A DNA stretch of 15,000 nt from Penaeus vannamei (GCF_042767895.1 NC_091552.1:5127969-5142968); one strand, 5' to 3'. Shown: positions 1 through 8,455, counted from the first letter of the stretch. Notes: generated by a model from the sequence alone, not told the origin. Program-made: numbers and translations.

Positions 1-258
1 TTTCATTGATGTGCGTTCGAAATCATGTTTTTTTCTTTTTCACAGAGTAAGGCACTCATCAATAATAATAACAATAATAATAACGATGATAATGATGATG
101 AAATTAATGATAACAATAATAATGATAATACCATTAATAGTCATGGTAAAATAACGATGATAATGACAATCAAGATCATAACAACAATGACAACAACAAA
201 GCACATGCGTACGAAATCGTGTATCTTTTTTTTATCTTTTTTCACAGACACTCATCGC
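1..258. repeat. Direct ~50-bp duplication flanking an AAT/GAT tract
   Basis: Positions 10-60 and 203-254 share the order TGCGT-CGAAATC-GTG, a T-rich stretch, CACAG and CACTCATC, with a few substitutions and one small gap. Between them, 59-160 is an imperfect AAT/AAC/GAT trinucleotide tract, continuing less regularly to about 200. Each copy ends in a polypyrimidine run followed by CACAG, which resembles a 3' splice site on the plus strand. The 79-codon frame over this block (from 25) is Asn/Asp-rich only because of the trinucleotide tract, so I do not call it a gene. Confidence 0.7.
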
Positions 259-1345
259 AAATAGAAACACACAAAGGGGTATTTCACAGGGATGGCGTGC
301 AAGGCGTCCCGAGTTCATTTTGCGTCTGCCTAAAAAAGGTGAGAAAACCCTCCGAGATTAACGGTTGGCAAAAGGTGTCATTAATATACAACACGTAGCG
401 GTATCTCTTTCTTACTGCATAAACACCGAAGCATAATTTTCGAATTAAAAAAAAACAAAAACAAAATGTGCCGTCGGATACATCTATTCTTTTCTATGAA
501 CATCAGAGAACGCTATGGCAATAACATCAAGTGGCATTCGACTTCGACCCTTATCTACTCGCGGCTTAAGGCACAGATACCATCACTAATTACATTCATA
601 GTTCACCGTTTAGTCCTCCAGTCTTGCCAGCCCAAAATACCCATTCATTATTCCGGGCAAAGGAAGTGATTGCTTGCTTGGTACCTCCTACTCTGACCCT
701 AATGTACATTTAATGCAAGAATGATATTAGAAAAATAACTCCTCGGGACAGAAACGACAGCAGGTTAGTTGAAACTCTGATCCTTATGGCGACGAAAGAG
801 AGATGCGAAATTTCTTTCAAAGGTTCTAACAGGAAGCCAATCTTCACGGTGAGAAAACGTTTTTCCGCCAAGATTTAATCTGTCGTGTTTTGTCGTCTTA
901 ATCACCTGTCTCCAGCTGACTCATCTGTGCTAAGGCAGATGAAAATGTGCTGTAAATAACCATGAAGATTAGCTATGAATAATTACCAAGCTAGTCAATG
1001 AGTAAAACCCCTGCAGTCCCCTTTATGCATAGTGAAAAGGAGTTCAATACCATCTCACTCCATCTTCAGATCGAACTCCATTTCCTCGACTTGTTTTTCT
1101 TATGACGTTCCCTCTAACCATCTATACAGGAACGTTTTTATGACCCGCTCTATCACGGGAACCAACCATACCAGGGCGCTCTCCCACCCTACCGCGGCTG
1201 CTTCCCTGGGGTCTGACCTGTCAATGACCCTTTTTAACCCGCGGACAAATATTTTTCGTCCCCGCTGAGAGTGGAGACATAATCGCCCCTTCAGTAGTGG
1301 TTATTAATCCCTTTCCCTCTGGTGCTTCGACCGTAAATCCTCTGC
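259..1345. other. Unique AT-rich non-coding DNA
   Basis: No gene is supported. The longest open frames (466-669, 67 codons; 1032-1268, 78 codons) have no recognisable motif, signal peptide or compositional bias and do not connect to convincing splice sites. A TGACTCA (AP-1-like) core preceded by GC lies at 915-923. Short A runs (about 448-465) are the only low-complexity sequence. Confidence 0.6.
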
Positions 1346-1358
1346 GGGGGGGGGGGGG
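1346..1358 (+). repeat. G13 homopolymer
   Basis: A run of 13 G on the plus strand lies in ordinary unique sequence. It is the only long G run on this strand; the other long mononucleotide G/C runs of the window all have C on the plus strand. It is a potential G-quadruplex or slippage site and an assembly-error risk. Confidence 0.9.
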
Positions 1359-2398
1359 TCGTCTGTAATCCCCCTTTCGAAATCCTACCTATGAGGTCTT
1401 TCATTCTGATCTTAGAATGCGTGTGCTAACCCCGTGCTACTTTCTATGATCGTTCTGGTATATTTTGCGCGAGAAAACTGAGAGGGAAAAAAATCATGAT
1501 TCGCGACAATATAAGGAATAAATTACAGATCTTTTTTACACCTGTTGAAAGTTTTGGAAACAGCCTTGTGACGTGTACCGATGAATTTGCAAATAGTGGA
1601 GAAGTACCGATAATTTTGCTCATAATTTCTTGGATCTAGTTCATTACACAACTTATCCATTTCACTCCCAAAGCCACTTGAAAGTCTTTTCAGCCCAGCA
1701 ATATCCTCTTGACCTCCTTTGCCTCACCTCATTTAGTTTATCCTTTCCTTTGACGGATACAGGATCTATATTTTTTCCTTTTTCCTAAAACCATTCATAA
1801 CGATATCTCTCTCAGGAAAATTGAGAGAATAAAGAGTACCAAAAAACAAGAGTAAAGAGTATGACAAAGCTTTGTTTATATCGATAGTACACGCAGAGAT
1901 GTTAATCGATAACATTCAACCGCGTTTTAGGATCGAATACTTAATAAATCCTCTCCTCCGCAGACAACAACGGAGAACGAAACCCTATGCAGAGAGACTG
2001 TACAGGAACTCCCCCACCAAGACGCGACGCCCCGTTCCAAACATCAAGACAAGTGCCTGCAACCCTCCTAAAGGAACATCCTCATAAAAAAAAAACAGGA
2101 GCGAAGACACAAGAAAGTGGTCGCCATGGCATCAGCAGGCACAGCAGACACGTCATCGCGAGCGGCTGACGAGCGCAGCCTCCCAGATGCGGGCGCCTGA
2201 CATTTCGGAGAGACGTCTCGCCTGAAATATTCAGATGGCGACCTCCGCCGCCCGGCCCGAGGACGTCCTCGCGTGCAGGGGCGATGTGGTTCGAAATGCG
2301 TGTTCGAGGGGAGGAAATAACAGGATTCTTCTCGATGTGGATCATTATTTTCAGAAATACTTAAATTAATCCTTATATCAAAAAAATATCTCCTCGTA
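1359..2398. other. Unique DNA, GC-rich between about 2100 and 2330, no supported gene
   Basis: The left part is AT-rich and featureless. From about 2100 to 2330 the DNA becomes CpG-richer and lacks simple repeats, the sort of composition expected of an exon or regulatory island. An 87-codon minus-strand frame (2082-2345) and plus-strand frames of 60-71 codons cross it, but none shows a recognisable domain. The short frame at 2126-2200 is listed separately because of its start context. Confidence 0.5.
2126..2200 (+). CDS. Possible 24-residue small ORF in a strong start context (weak candidate)
   Basis: The ATG sits in GTCGCCATGGC, matching the animal Kozak consensus at -3 (G) and +4 (G) with the preceding GCC. 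It reads 24 codons to TGA and gives a small, Ala/Ser/Asp-rich peptide beginning MASAGTADTSSRAADERS. No hydrophobic segment, signal peptide or known motif is visible. The surrounding 230 bp are CpG-rich and repeat-free. It could be an upstream ORF or the start of a first exon, or simply chance; no donor site inside the frame looks convincing. I do not recognise it and give no function. Confidence 0.12.
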   Translation: MASAGTADTSSRAADERSLPDAGA

Positions 2399-2535
2399 TA
2401 CGTGTTTACGTATGTATGTATTGTATCTACATCCTATAAAACCTTTCGCACATATGCGTTTCCATACATACAATCATATGCATACAGGTACACATACATG
2501 CATGCGCGTCTGCATCCATGTAAGTATATAAATCC
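2399..2535. repeat. CA/TA-rich imperfect microsatellite block
   Basis: Words such as CATACATA, CATATGCATAC, ACACATACATGCATG and TATGTATGTAT recur through the block. It resembles the sequence flanking the (GT)n element near 12.6 kb in style, but I see no alignable long match to it. The minus-strand frame of 134 codons over it is low-complexity (Tyr/Cys/Met-rich) and is not called. Confidence 0.55.
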
Positions 2536-3094
2536 CCAGAACGCATGATGTCGTGAATGGGTGAGTCCAAGTGGCCGAGGGGGGAGGGAGGGACGCACGT
2601 GGCCCCTAGAGGCTGCTAGCCTTCCTGGTGCATCTCGTGCGTCCCCAAAGACAACCCTTTCTTTTCCTACATAGAATGAGCATAAACAGAATATTATCAT
2701 CGTGTTTACATCGTTCACTGATATATAAAAAACACTATATTCTACAAACACAAATCTTGAATCGTCCTCGACGTCGAAGCCAATACTCCAGAGAAAAAAT
2801 AAATAGACCAGTTGCCATCCAACCCTCTTTCCTGACATGCAATTTACCTAAGGCTTCCCGAGAGAGGACAGCTTAGGCCGGCTTAATACGGCACTCACGG
2901 ACGGCCCCGCCCGCCCCCAGGGAGAGACGGATCTTGTACGTCTGCCGCCCAAACCCGGCCACCAACACGGGTTCCACTTCGAAATCCGATCGACGTCTTT
3001 CTCGAATCCGATGTCGGGATGTAAGGATGTCGGGTACGTGTTGATCGTCACGGGGGATAAAAGGAGGGGCGCTGAAAGGAATGGGAATGATGAT
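2536..3094. other. Unique DNA leading into the G-rich minisatellite
   Basis: No gene is supported. The stretch is mixed in composition and becomes GC-rich after about 2860. Several 80-160-codon frames overlap here on both strands, but they either enter the repeat array on their right or share no recognisable feature. Confidence 0.5.
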
Positions 3095-3526
3095 GGTGGG
3101 GCTGGCGGGAATGGTGGGGCTGGCGGGAATGGTGGGGCTGACGGGAATGGTGGGGCTGACGGGAATGGTGGGGATAACGAGAATGGTGGGGCTGATGGGA
3201 ATGGCGGGGCTGACGGGAATATTGGGGCTGGCGGGAATGGTGGGGCTGACGGAATGATGGGGCTAACGGGAATGGTGGGGCTGATGGGAATGGTGGGGCT
3301 GGCGGGAATGATAGGATTGTCGGGAATCATGAGGCTGACGGGAGTGATGGAGCTGGCGGGAATGGTGGGACTGCCGGGAATGATGGGGCTAACGGGAATG
3401 GTGGGGCTGGCCGGAATGAAGGGAATGGTGGGGCTGGCGGGAATGAAGGGAATGGTGGGGCTGGCCGGAATGAAGGGAATGGTGGGGCTGGCGGGAATGA
3501 AGGGAATGATGGGGCGAACGGGAATG
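3095..3526 (+). repeat. G-rich minisatellite, 18-bp unit evolving to 27/54-bp higher-order units
   Basis: The basic unit GGTGGGGCTGACGGGAAT (18 bp) repeats with substitutions from 3095 to about 3399. From 3400 to 3507 four 27-bp units follow (3400-3426, 3427-3453, 3454-3480, 3481-3507), each being the 18-bp unit plus a 9-bp GAA-containing insert. They alternate GGCCGG and GGCGGG forms, giving two copies of a 54-bp dimer. A 1-bp deletion near 3250 shifts the plus-strand frame from Gly/Ala/Asp/Asn-type to Met-Val-Gly-Leu-type repeats, yet both remain open because the unit contains no stop. That argues against protein selection. Each unit supplies two G tracts of three or more with 5-6-nt loops, so the array is quadruplex-prone. 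Confidence 0.9.
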
Positions 3527-3670
3527 ATATGGCTCTATCATGCGCCGAGGCAACGCGCCCAGATGGCAACACTCCCGGAAGCTCCGTCCCCGCGATTCTC
3601 ATGGAAACGAGGTGTGGCGAGGTGGCATAAATTGGGGGAAATAAGTACGTACATGCGTACATATATATAC
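3527..3670. other. Short unique spacer between two purine-rich repeats
   Basis: About 145 bp of mixed sequence ending in alternating TACGTACATGCGTACATATATATA. No exon is visible. It separates the minisatellite from the GA-rich tract and resembles an alternating purine-pyrimidine boundary. Confidence 0.5.
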
Positions 3671-3910
3671 AGAGGGAGAGAGGGGGAGGGGGATGAGGGG
3701 GAGGGAGGGGGAGAGGGAGAGGAGAGGGAGAGAGGGAGAGGGAGAGGGAGAGGGAGAGGGAGAGGGAGAGGGAGAGGGAGAGGGAGAGGGAGAGAGAGGG
3801 AGAGAGAGAGACAGACAGAGAGAGACAGAGACAGAGACAGGGAGAAAATGAGAGTCAGAGATAGAAACACACAGACAGAGAGAAAATGAGAGAGAGAGAG
3901 AGAGAGAGAA
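3671..3910 (+). repeat. Polypurine GA tract with (GGGAGA)n core
   Basis: The plus strand is almost pure A+G, with interspersed ACAGACAG words after about 3810. From about 3725 to 3800 the GGGAGA hexamer repeats regularly, placing G3 tracts three bases apart. It then degrades to GA, CAGA and GAGA repeats. The long Arg/Glu/Gly frames here, and the Ser/Leu/Pro frames on the other strand, are direct translations of the repeat. Confidence 0.92.
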
Positions 3911-4050
3911 AGTATCACACACACACCAACAGAGACCCCAGCTGTTGACAGCTACCAGTAACCAAATCAACCAAAACATTGCATCAGGCACCGCGTGTGT
4001 AACGTACAGCGCGATCTATAATAAAACTCTTTCTCGCTTTCCTGTACAAT

Positions 4051-4245
4051 ACCGCCCCCCCCTCCCCCATCCCCCCTACCCCCCTCCCTCCTCGTCCGTG
4101 CCCCCCACCCCCATCTCCACCACCCGTGCGCCCCCCTCCCCCCTACCCCATCGCCCGTGCCCCCCTTCCCCCTCCTCCCTCCTCGCCCGTGCCCCCCCTC
4201 CCACATCTCCCCCGCCCGTGCGCCCCCCACCCCCCCACCCCCACT
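4051..4245 (+). repeat. C-rich degenerate minisatellite
   Basis: Runs of five to seven C alternate with short T/A/G interruptions. A recurring CGCCCGTGC-type word appears at least four times, marking a degenerate repeat of roughly 30-50 bp. The minus strand is G-rich and quadruplex-prone. Six overlapping frames are open on both strands (Pro-rich and Gly/Arg-rich), which is a composition artefact. Confidence 0.8.
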
Positions 4246-4654
4246 GCGCCATTCCCTCGCCCGCGAACAACTTTCCACTCGCCAGTTCCCAGCGCAACAC
4301 CAGTCACGAATGGCCACAGCGGGAGAGTTGCAACGCGGGTTTGCAATTTTGCGAGATCGCGTATTGTTTGTTTTTTTTCTCTCTCTCTTTGGCGGAGGCT
4401 TTACCCCCCCCCCCCTAAATCATTTTTGGAGGGTAATAAAAACAAAATAAATAAATAAAAAGCTCGAGGCATGACACATATATTCGACCTTTTTCTTCCC
4501 GCCCAAAAAGCAGCCGACTGTCGCGCTCCAAATGTGTACCGATGGAAAAAAAAGAAAAAAAAAAGAGAGAAAACATAAAAATAAAATGCGATCGTCAGGT
4601 CACTGCTTTCCTATGTCGCACACGAACACCATTCCATGTTGTGAATGACCCGAA
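4246..4654. other. Unique DNA with a C12 run and an AAATAAAT tail-like tract
   Basis: C12 lies at 4404-4415, followed after a few bases by an AATAAATAAATAAAAA tract at about 4445-4460 and further A-rich sequence at 4543-4585. No gene is supported. The A-rich tracts could be old retroposon tails or simple repeats. Confidence 0.5.
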
Positions 4655-4667
4655 CCCCCCCCCCCCC
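4655..4667 (+). repeat. C13 homopolymer
   Basis: Thirteen consecutive C between GAA and GTC, placed at the left edge of the CpG-richer segment that carries the CACGTG palindrome. Confidence 0.9.
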
Positions 4668-4850
4668 GTCTTTCCCTCCAATCGCCCCGCGCTTAGCCTC
4701 ACCCTCGAACTTCCGTGTCCAATTGGCTTCTTGGGGTTTTTTCGGTTCTTCGCGAGATTCGGCCCGTCACGTGACAGCCTGCATGCCACGCACCGATGTT
4801 TAGCGACGTCGTGGGTCCTGACACTGTCACTTGCCGCGGACAGGAGTACG
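4668..4850. promoter_or_regulatory. CpG-rich segment with CCAAT and palindromic E-box (candidate regulatory element)
   Basis: This 180-bp stretch is free of simple repeats and CpG-rich. It contains CCAATTGG at 4719-4726, which presents a CCAAT pentamer on both strands. The perfect 10-bp palindrome GTCACGTGAC lies at 4766-4775. CACGTG is the core bound by bHLH-zip factors (USF, MITF/TFE, Myc/Max), and flanking GT/AC favours USF/TFE-type binding. No TATA box, initiator or first exon could be attached to it, so it may be an enhancer or chance. Confidence 0.25.
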
Positions 4851-5460
4851 GTAAAAAAAAAAAAATAAATAAATAAACTGCGATTGTGTGTATGTTTTTT
4901 TCTTCTTCTTTAGTCTTGTATTTTCTTTTGGTCGTCTCTTCTGATTTTTAATTACTTTCTTCTACTCTTTTTTTTATTTCCCTTTCATTTCCCTCCCCTT
5001 GCATGTACGTGTAAGCGAGCGCGCGTACTTACGTTTGTAAGTGCATTTCTGGTTATCTGTAAAACACACAGAAAAATCAATCATATCACACTCCACCATC
5101 GACTCTGACTCAGTACCACACCCCCCTCCCCTCCCCTCCCCCCTCGCGCACCGCTGTACACAACCACCAGGTGCACACGCATACCTGTCCCAGATGTACA
5201 GTGCCGTTACACGTGTTCCGCGAACAGCTGCATCTTAACGCCAACGTGAACTAAAAAAAAATGGTTTCATATAGATCCGGTTTGTCAGTTTTCGATTTAC
5301 CTTCTAAATGACTGAAGTGTAGCACTAATATCCAAACCAAGCAATTATGCGATGACGGATAGTTGCATCGTTAAAGATGACGGTAGAAGAATGTTGTGTA
5401 CAACATGTTGCTTAACGGACATGCTCTCTAAACAAGCACGTTTATACTTCGTCATCTTAT
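4851..5460. other. Unique DNA, T-rich then mixed, no supported gene
   Basis: An A13 run with AAATAAATAAATAAA follows at 4852-4877, then T-rich DNA to about 4990 and mixed sequence with a C-rich patch at about 5118-5144. Frames of 65 and 182 codons start here, but the longer one owes its length to the CT tract on its right. Confidence 0.5.
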
Positions 5461-5688
5461 CACATGTCTGTGTGTCTCTGTCTCTCTCTCTTCCTCGTAG
5501 CCCTCCTCCTGCCTTCGTCGTCCCTCGTTTCTCTTCCCTCCCTCCCTCCTTCCTTCCTCCCCACCTTCCTTCCTTCCTTCCCTTCCTTCCTTCCCTTCCA
5601 TCTTCCCTCCCTCTCCTTCTCCTCTCCCTCCCTCTCCTTCTCCTCTCCCTCCCTCTCCTTCTCCTCTCCTTCTCCCCACCTCCCCGCG
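5461..5688 (+). repeat. CT-rich tract with (CCTT)n and three 21-bp repeats
   Basis: A pyrimidine-rich tract begins with TGTCTC/TCTC, passes through CCTT tetranucleotides (about 5548-5598) and ends with three identical 21-bp units at 5604-5624, 5625-5645 and 5646-5666 (TCCCTCCCTCTCCTTCTCCTC with boundaries as chosen). Because 21 is divisible by three, the tract translates as a heptapeptide repeat in several frames, which explains the 182- and 206-codon frames here. Confidence 0.9.
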
Positions 5689-6000
5689 GCTTTGCACAAG
5701 CATCCCGCCATCGCTCTCAAAACCCGCAGAAGAACAATCAACGAATTACCCAAAAACACATTCCTCGAACTCGGACGCCGAAACTGCCGCCGCCGCCAAC
5801 GCATCTCCCGAACCGCAGGCGCAACGCAACCCGCAAGAGCAAGAGCTCGGTTGCGAATCTTCCAGACATCAGCACGCCCACGATTAGCCCGCCCGCGTAA
5901 CCTGTGCTGGAAGGCCGCCCGCTCGCACGTCCGCAAGCCACGCGATCCCCACTCGCCTCGTAACGAAGCCCACGTCTGTCTGTCTATCTATCTGTCTGTA
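5689..6000. other. CpG-rich unique DNA, possible old coding or regulatory segment
   Basis: This stretch has complex, GC-rich sequence with many CpGs and no simple repeat. Frames are open on both strands, in part as extensions of the neighbouring CT tract: an Arg/Pro/Ala-rich one on plus and Arg/Gly-rich ones on minus. I recognise no domain. It could be a regulatory island, but no promoter elements stand out. Confidence 0.35.
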
Positions 6001-6060
6001 TGTCTGTCTCTCTCTTCTCTCTTCTCCCTCTCCCTCTCCCTCTCCCTCTCCCTCCCACCA
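6001..6060 (+). repeat. CT microsatellite with (CTCCCT)n
   Basis: TCTG and TCTC words lead into about five CTCCCT hexamers. It is the pyrimidine-strand equivalent of the GGGAGA hexamers at 3.7 kb, in the opposite orientation. Confidence 0.85.
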
Positions 6061-7213
6061 TTCACCCTCCCACCTGAAGTCTAGATCCAAAGGGATTGAC
6101 CTTATTCGAAGCGAGCTGCTACGGGCGGCCATTCCGAGCGCCCGTGGCCCCACTGTGGCTTCCCTCATGATACCGAGGGGATTAAATCCTTTTTCTTTGG
6201 TTCTTGAGCATCTTTTTTTTCTTAATTCTCATCTTACGAGAGGCGAATTCCGCTACGGAGAGCATTCTCGCGAGCGTCACATCGCCCGCGAGACAAAGAG
6301 AGAGATGACAATCCGTTAAGGAGGAAAAGTGCAAAGCGTCAGCAGTTGCAGTGAGCCATACAAGTGTCTCGGGGCTGACGTGCTTCGTGCCGCCGTCGCT
6401 TTTGGTGCTGGCGGAGGCGCTTGGCGTGACAGCCTGCTTCCTTGGCCTCCTCTTTCAAGGCCCGTGTGAAAATTGCCTTATGCTCGGGGGTTGCTGTGCA
6501 GTTTATGACCCTTTTGTTCCATTTTTTTCACTGTCATTATCATGTCGTATCTCTCGTTTTTGGTTTACTCCCCTCCTTTGAGTGTGTGAATATCTCTATG
6601 TTTAATTGCATTTTCTTTCATTTTTCCCCTGATTATCCATTCTGCGCTTTGTACTTCAACCCCGATCATCGTTTGGAATAGGCTAGTGATAGGCCTACAA
6701 GATACCGCACCCCCAAATAATCAAAGAGAACCCAAACCACTTTTTTATTACGGGTTCTCAGCTTTGCAACCTCCACCTTGTCTGCGTTGCCACTTTCCCT
6801 TTCGTATTCTCTTTATTTGTTTCACCCTCAATGAACAGCATACCTCTCGATTACAATCACCTTCTGAACACGCGCTGTACATAAGCTACATCCGGTTATG
6901 TTGAACGTAGATCCCCTGCGCTTCAGTATTTCTTATGTTTTCGTTTTATAGCCGATCGTCGAGAATAGCAAGTGAAATCGGTAGGTTTTGTAAGGCGTGT
7001 GTATAGAATAAGGCTTCTCGGGGGGCTGTGTCTGATGACCTTCGCACTACTGAACTTCTTCAGAGAAATGCTGACGTCAAGTTAGGCCTACTTGTTAAGT
7101 CTTCTTCAATAGAGATCGAGTTTCTGTCCCTGCACAGTAAGCATCTGCCAAGGCTCTTTCGCAAAGTATCTTATTGATTATCAAAACACGCTGGGCCAAG
7201 GATCAAGACTGAA
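6061..7213. other. Unique complex DNA, no supported gene
   Basis: Repeat-free sequence of mixed composition. TCTCGCGAG at about 6266-6275 and the CpG-rich surroundings to 6300 could belong to a regulatory segment. A perfect CRE, TGACGTCA, lies at 7072-7079. The octamer palindrome TAGGCCTA occurs at 6690-6697 and 7083-7090 and again at 7614-7621. Open frames of 72-79 codons (6351-6904) contain nothing recognisable. Confidence 0.5.
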
Positions 7214-7462
7214 ATGAGAGCCAACAGTACCCACGCAAGCCAGTCCAACCAACCCCAACACGGCACAGCATCACCCAAAAACACATACACGCATCTTGCT
7301 ATCGGTTTGCCCTCTTCTTCGCCGCGGCTGAAACCAGATCCCGGCACCGCTTCGGAAAACGAAAAATATAGATCCCAAAAACACGTGAGCGTGAAGGAAG
7401 AACCAGACTCGCTGACAGCCACACCGAGAAGAACCGGTTGTGTGGAGCTGGAGGAGCTGTGA
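7214..7462 (+). CDS. Unrecognised 82-codon ORF with coding-like composition (weak candidate, opposed by an antisense frame)
   Basis: An ATG at 7214 opens 82 codons to a TGA at 7460. Unlike the other plus-strand frames in the window, this one has a mixed, hydrophilic composition (Lys, Glu, Pro, Ser, Thr) with no simple-repeat signature. It contains SVKEEPDS near residues 59-66, where VKEE fits the short SUMO-attachment consensus (hydrophobic-Lys-x-Glu). This is common in transcription factors, but it is a four-residue pattern and weak evidence. No DNA-binding or enzymatic domain is visible. The antisense strand is also open for 99 codons (7171-7470) from an ATG in CATCCATGGC, encoding a Ser-rich start and a Trp/Leu-rich hydrophobic stretch near the C-terminus. 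At most one can be real, and both may be chance. I do not recognise either protein. Confidence 0.15.
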   Translation: MRANSTHASQSNQPQHGTASPKNTYTHLAIGLPSSSPRLKPDPGTASENEKYRSQKHVSVKEEPDSLTATPRRTGCVELEEL

Positions 7463-8028
7463 CTCGCCATGGATGACCTACCTACCTACTGGCTATGGGA
7501 TGGGAGCTTCGGCAGGCCAGGTAGAGCCAGTTCTGCCTTTTTTATAATCGCTGTTGTTGCGTAATAAGGCATCATTGTCAAAGGTTGAGTAGGCTGGCAA
7601 ATTATATTGGAGGTAGGCCTATGTTTGCGGGTACTTTATCAAAACAAGCCTTGATTCAATTCTATTGCTGTGGATAAACTTACCCGATTTTTTTGTGCGA
7701 CAAGTAATATTTGATTTCATTTATCTATATAGGCTGATGTCAGCCTCTCTCGTTTACCAATATTACTCCCATTACATTCCCAAGTGATTATGATATATCC
7801 GCCGAAGGAACCTTGAACCTCACCCTTTCCGAGTGAACCTTTTTTTTGCGTTCTCTATTTATACATTTCATCACTCGCCATGCTGCTATTCCACTAATAT
7901 ACTTTGCTACGCGGCCGTTGCAACACACAACCCGTTCTGCTTTGACCTCCCCCTCTCGTGTTGCGACCTACAGCTCTCCTCTTTTTCATCCTGTAGAAAC
8001 CTGACCCCGTGCCGTTTTCTGTTGTCCT
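7463..8028. other. Unique DNA, no supported gene
   Basis: Mixed to AT-rich sequence. A short perfect hairpin, AGGCTGA-TG-TCAGCCT, lies at 7731-7746, and a TAGGCCTA octamer at 7614-7621. The 107-codon frame from 7833 becomes Ser/Pro-rich as it enters the CT tract and is not called. Confidence 0.5.
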
Positions 8029-8455
8029 TCTCGCCCGGCCCCCCACTCCCACCTCTCCTATCCTTCTCTCCCTCCCTCCAGTCCTTCTTGTCCTTCTCCC
8101 CTCCCCCTGCCTCCAATCCTTCTTGTCCTTCCCCCCTCTCTCTCCAGTCCTTCTAGTCCTCTCCCTCTCTCCAGTTTTTCTCCCCTTCCCTCCTAACCCT
8201 CTCTCTCTCTCCCTCCAGCCCTACTTCACTTCCCTCCCATCCTTTTCTCCTCCCTCCCGTCTCCCCCCCTACCCTCCCTCCTTCCTCCTTCCTCCCCCTT
8301 CTCCCACTCCTCCCCCACCCCCTCCCTTGCCCAATCGCTTCCGTCGGGATGCTGGGAGAGTAGACAGCCTCCCCCACCCACCCCTACCCCCCATCCCATT
8401 CACTACACTCTCCTCCCCCTCTCCCCTCCCCCCTTTCCCCTTTCCCCTTACTTCC
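8029..8455 (+). repeat. CT-rich tract containing degenerate CCAGTCCTTCT minisatellite
   Basis: In the left part, CCAGTCCTTCTTGTCC and close variants recur about every 35-55 bp at roughly 8078-8160, separated by CT-rich spacers. This gives four or so degenerate copies of a minisatellite. The right part (8180-8455) is less regular CCCTCC-type sequence, interrupted near 8331-8372 by about 40 bp of mixed DNA. The Pro/Ser/Leu frames here (107 and 177 codons) and the Gly/Arg/Glu antisense frames are repeat artefacts. Confidence 0.8.

Noticed and set aside
2284..2300. GGTTCGAAATGCG resembling the tRNA/SINE B box
   Set aside because: The required trailing C at the B-box end is missing, and no A box or cloverleaf can be built around it.
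3095..3526. Possible CRISPR-like array of regularly spaced repeats
   Set aside because: Units are contiguous 18- or 27-bp tandem copies with no unique spacers; this is a minisatellite.
2848..3662. Pro/Ser/Ala/Phe-rich minus-strand ORFs of 160 and 111 codons
   Set aside because: These are antisense translations of the same minisatellite, with no credible non-repeat flanks.
3011..3889. 292-codon plus-strand ORF that could be read as a Gly-rich or collagen/silk-like protein running into an Arg/Glu tail
   Set aside because: It is a translation of the 18/27-bp minisatellite and the GA tract. A 1-bp deletion changes the reading frame inside the array without causing a stop, and the opposite strand is equally open.
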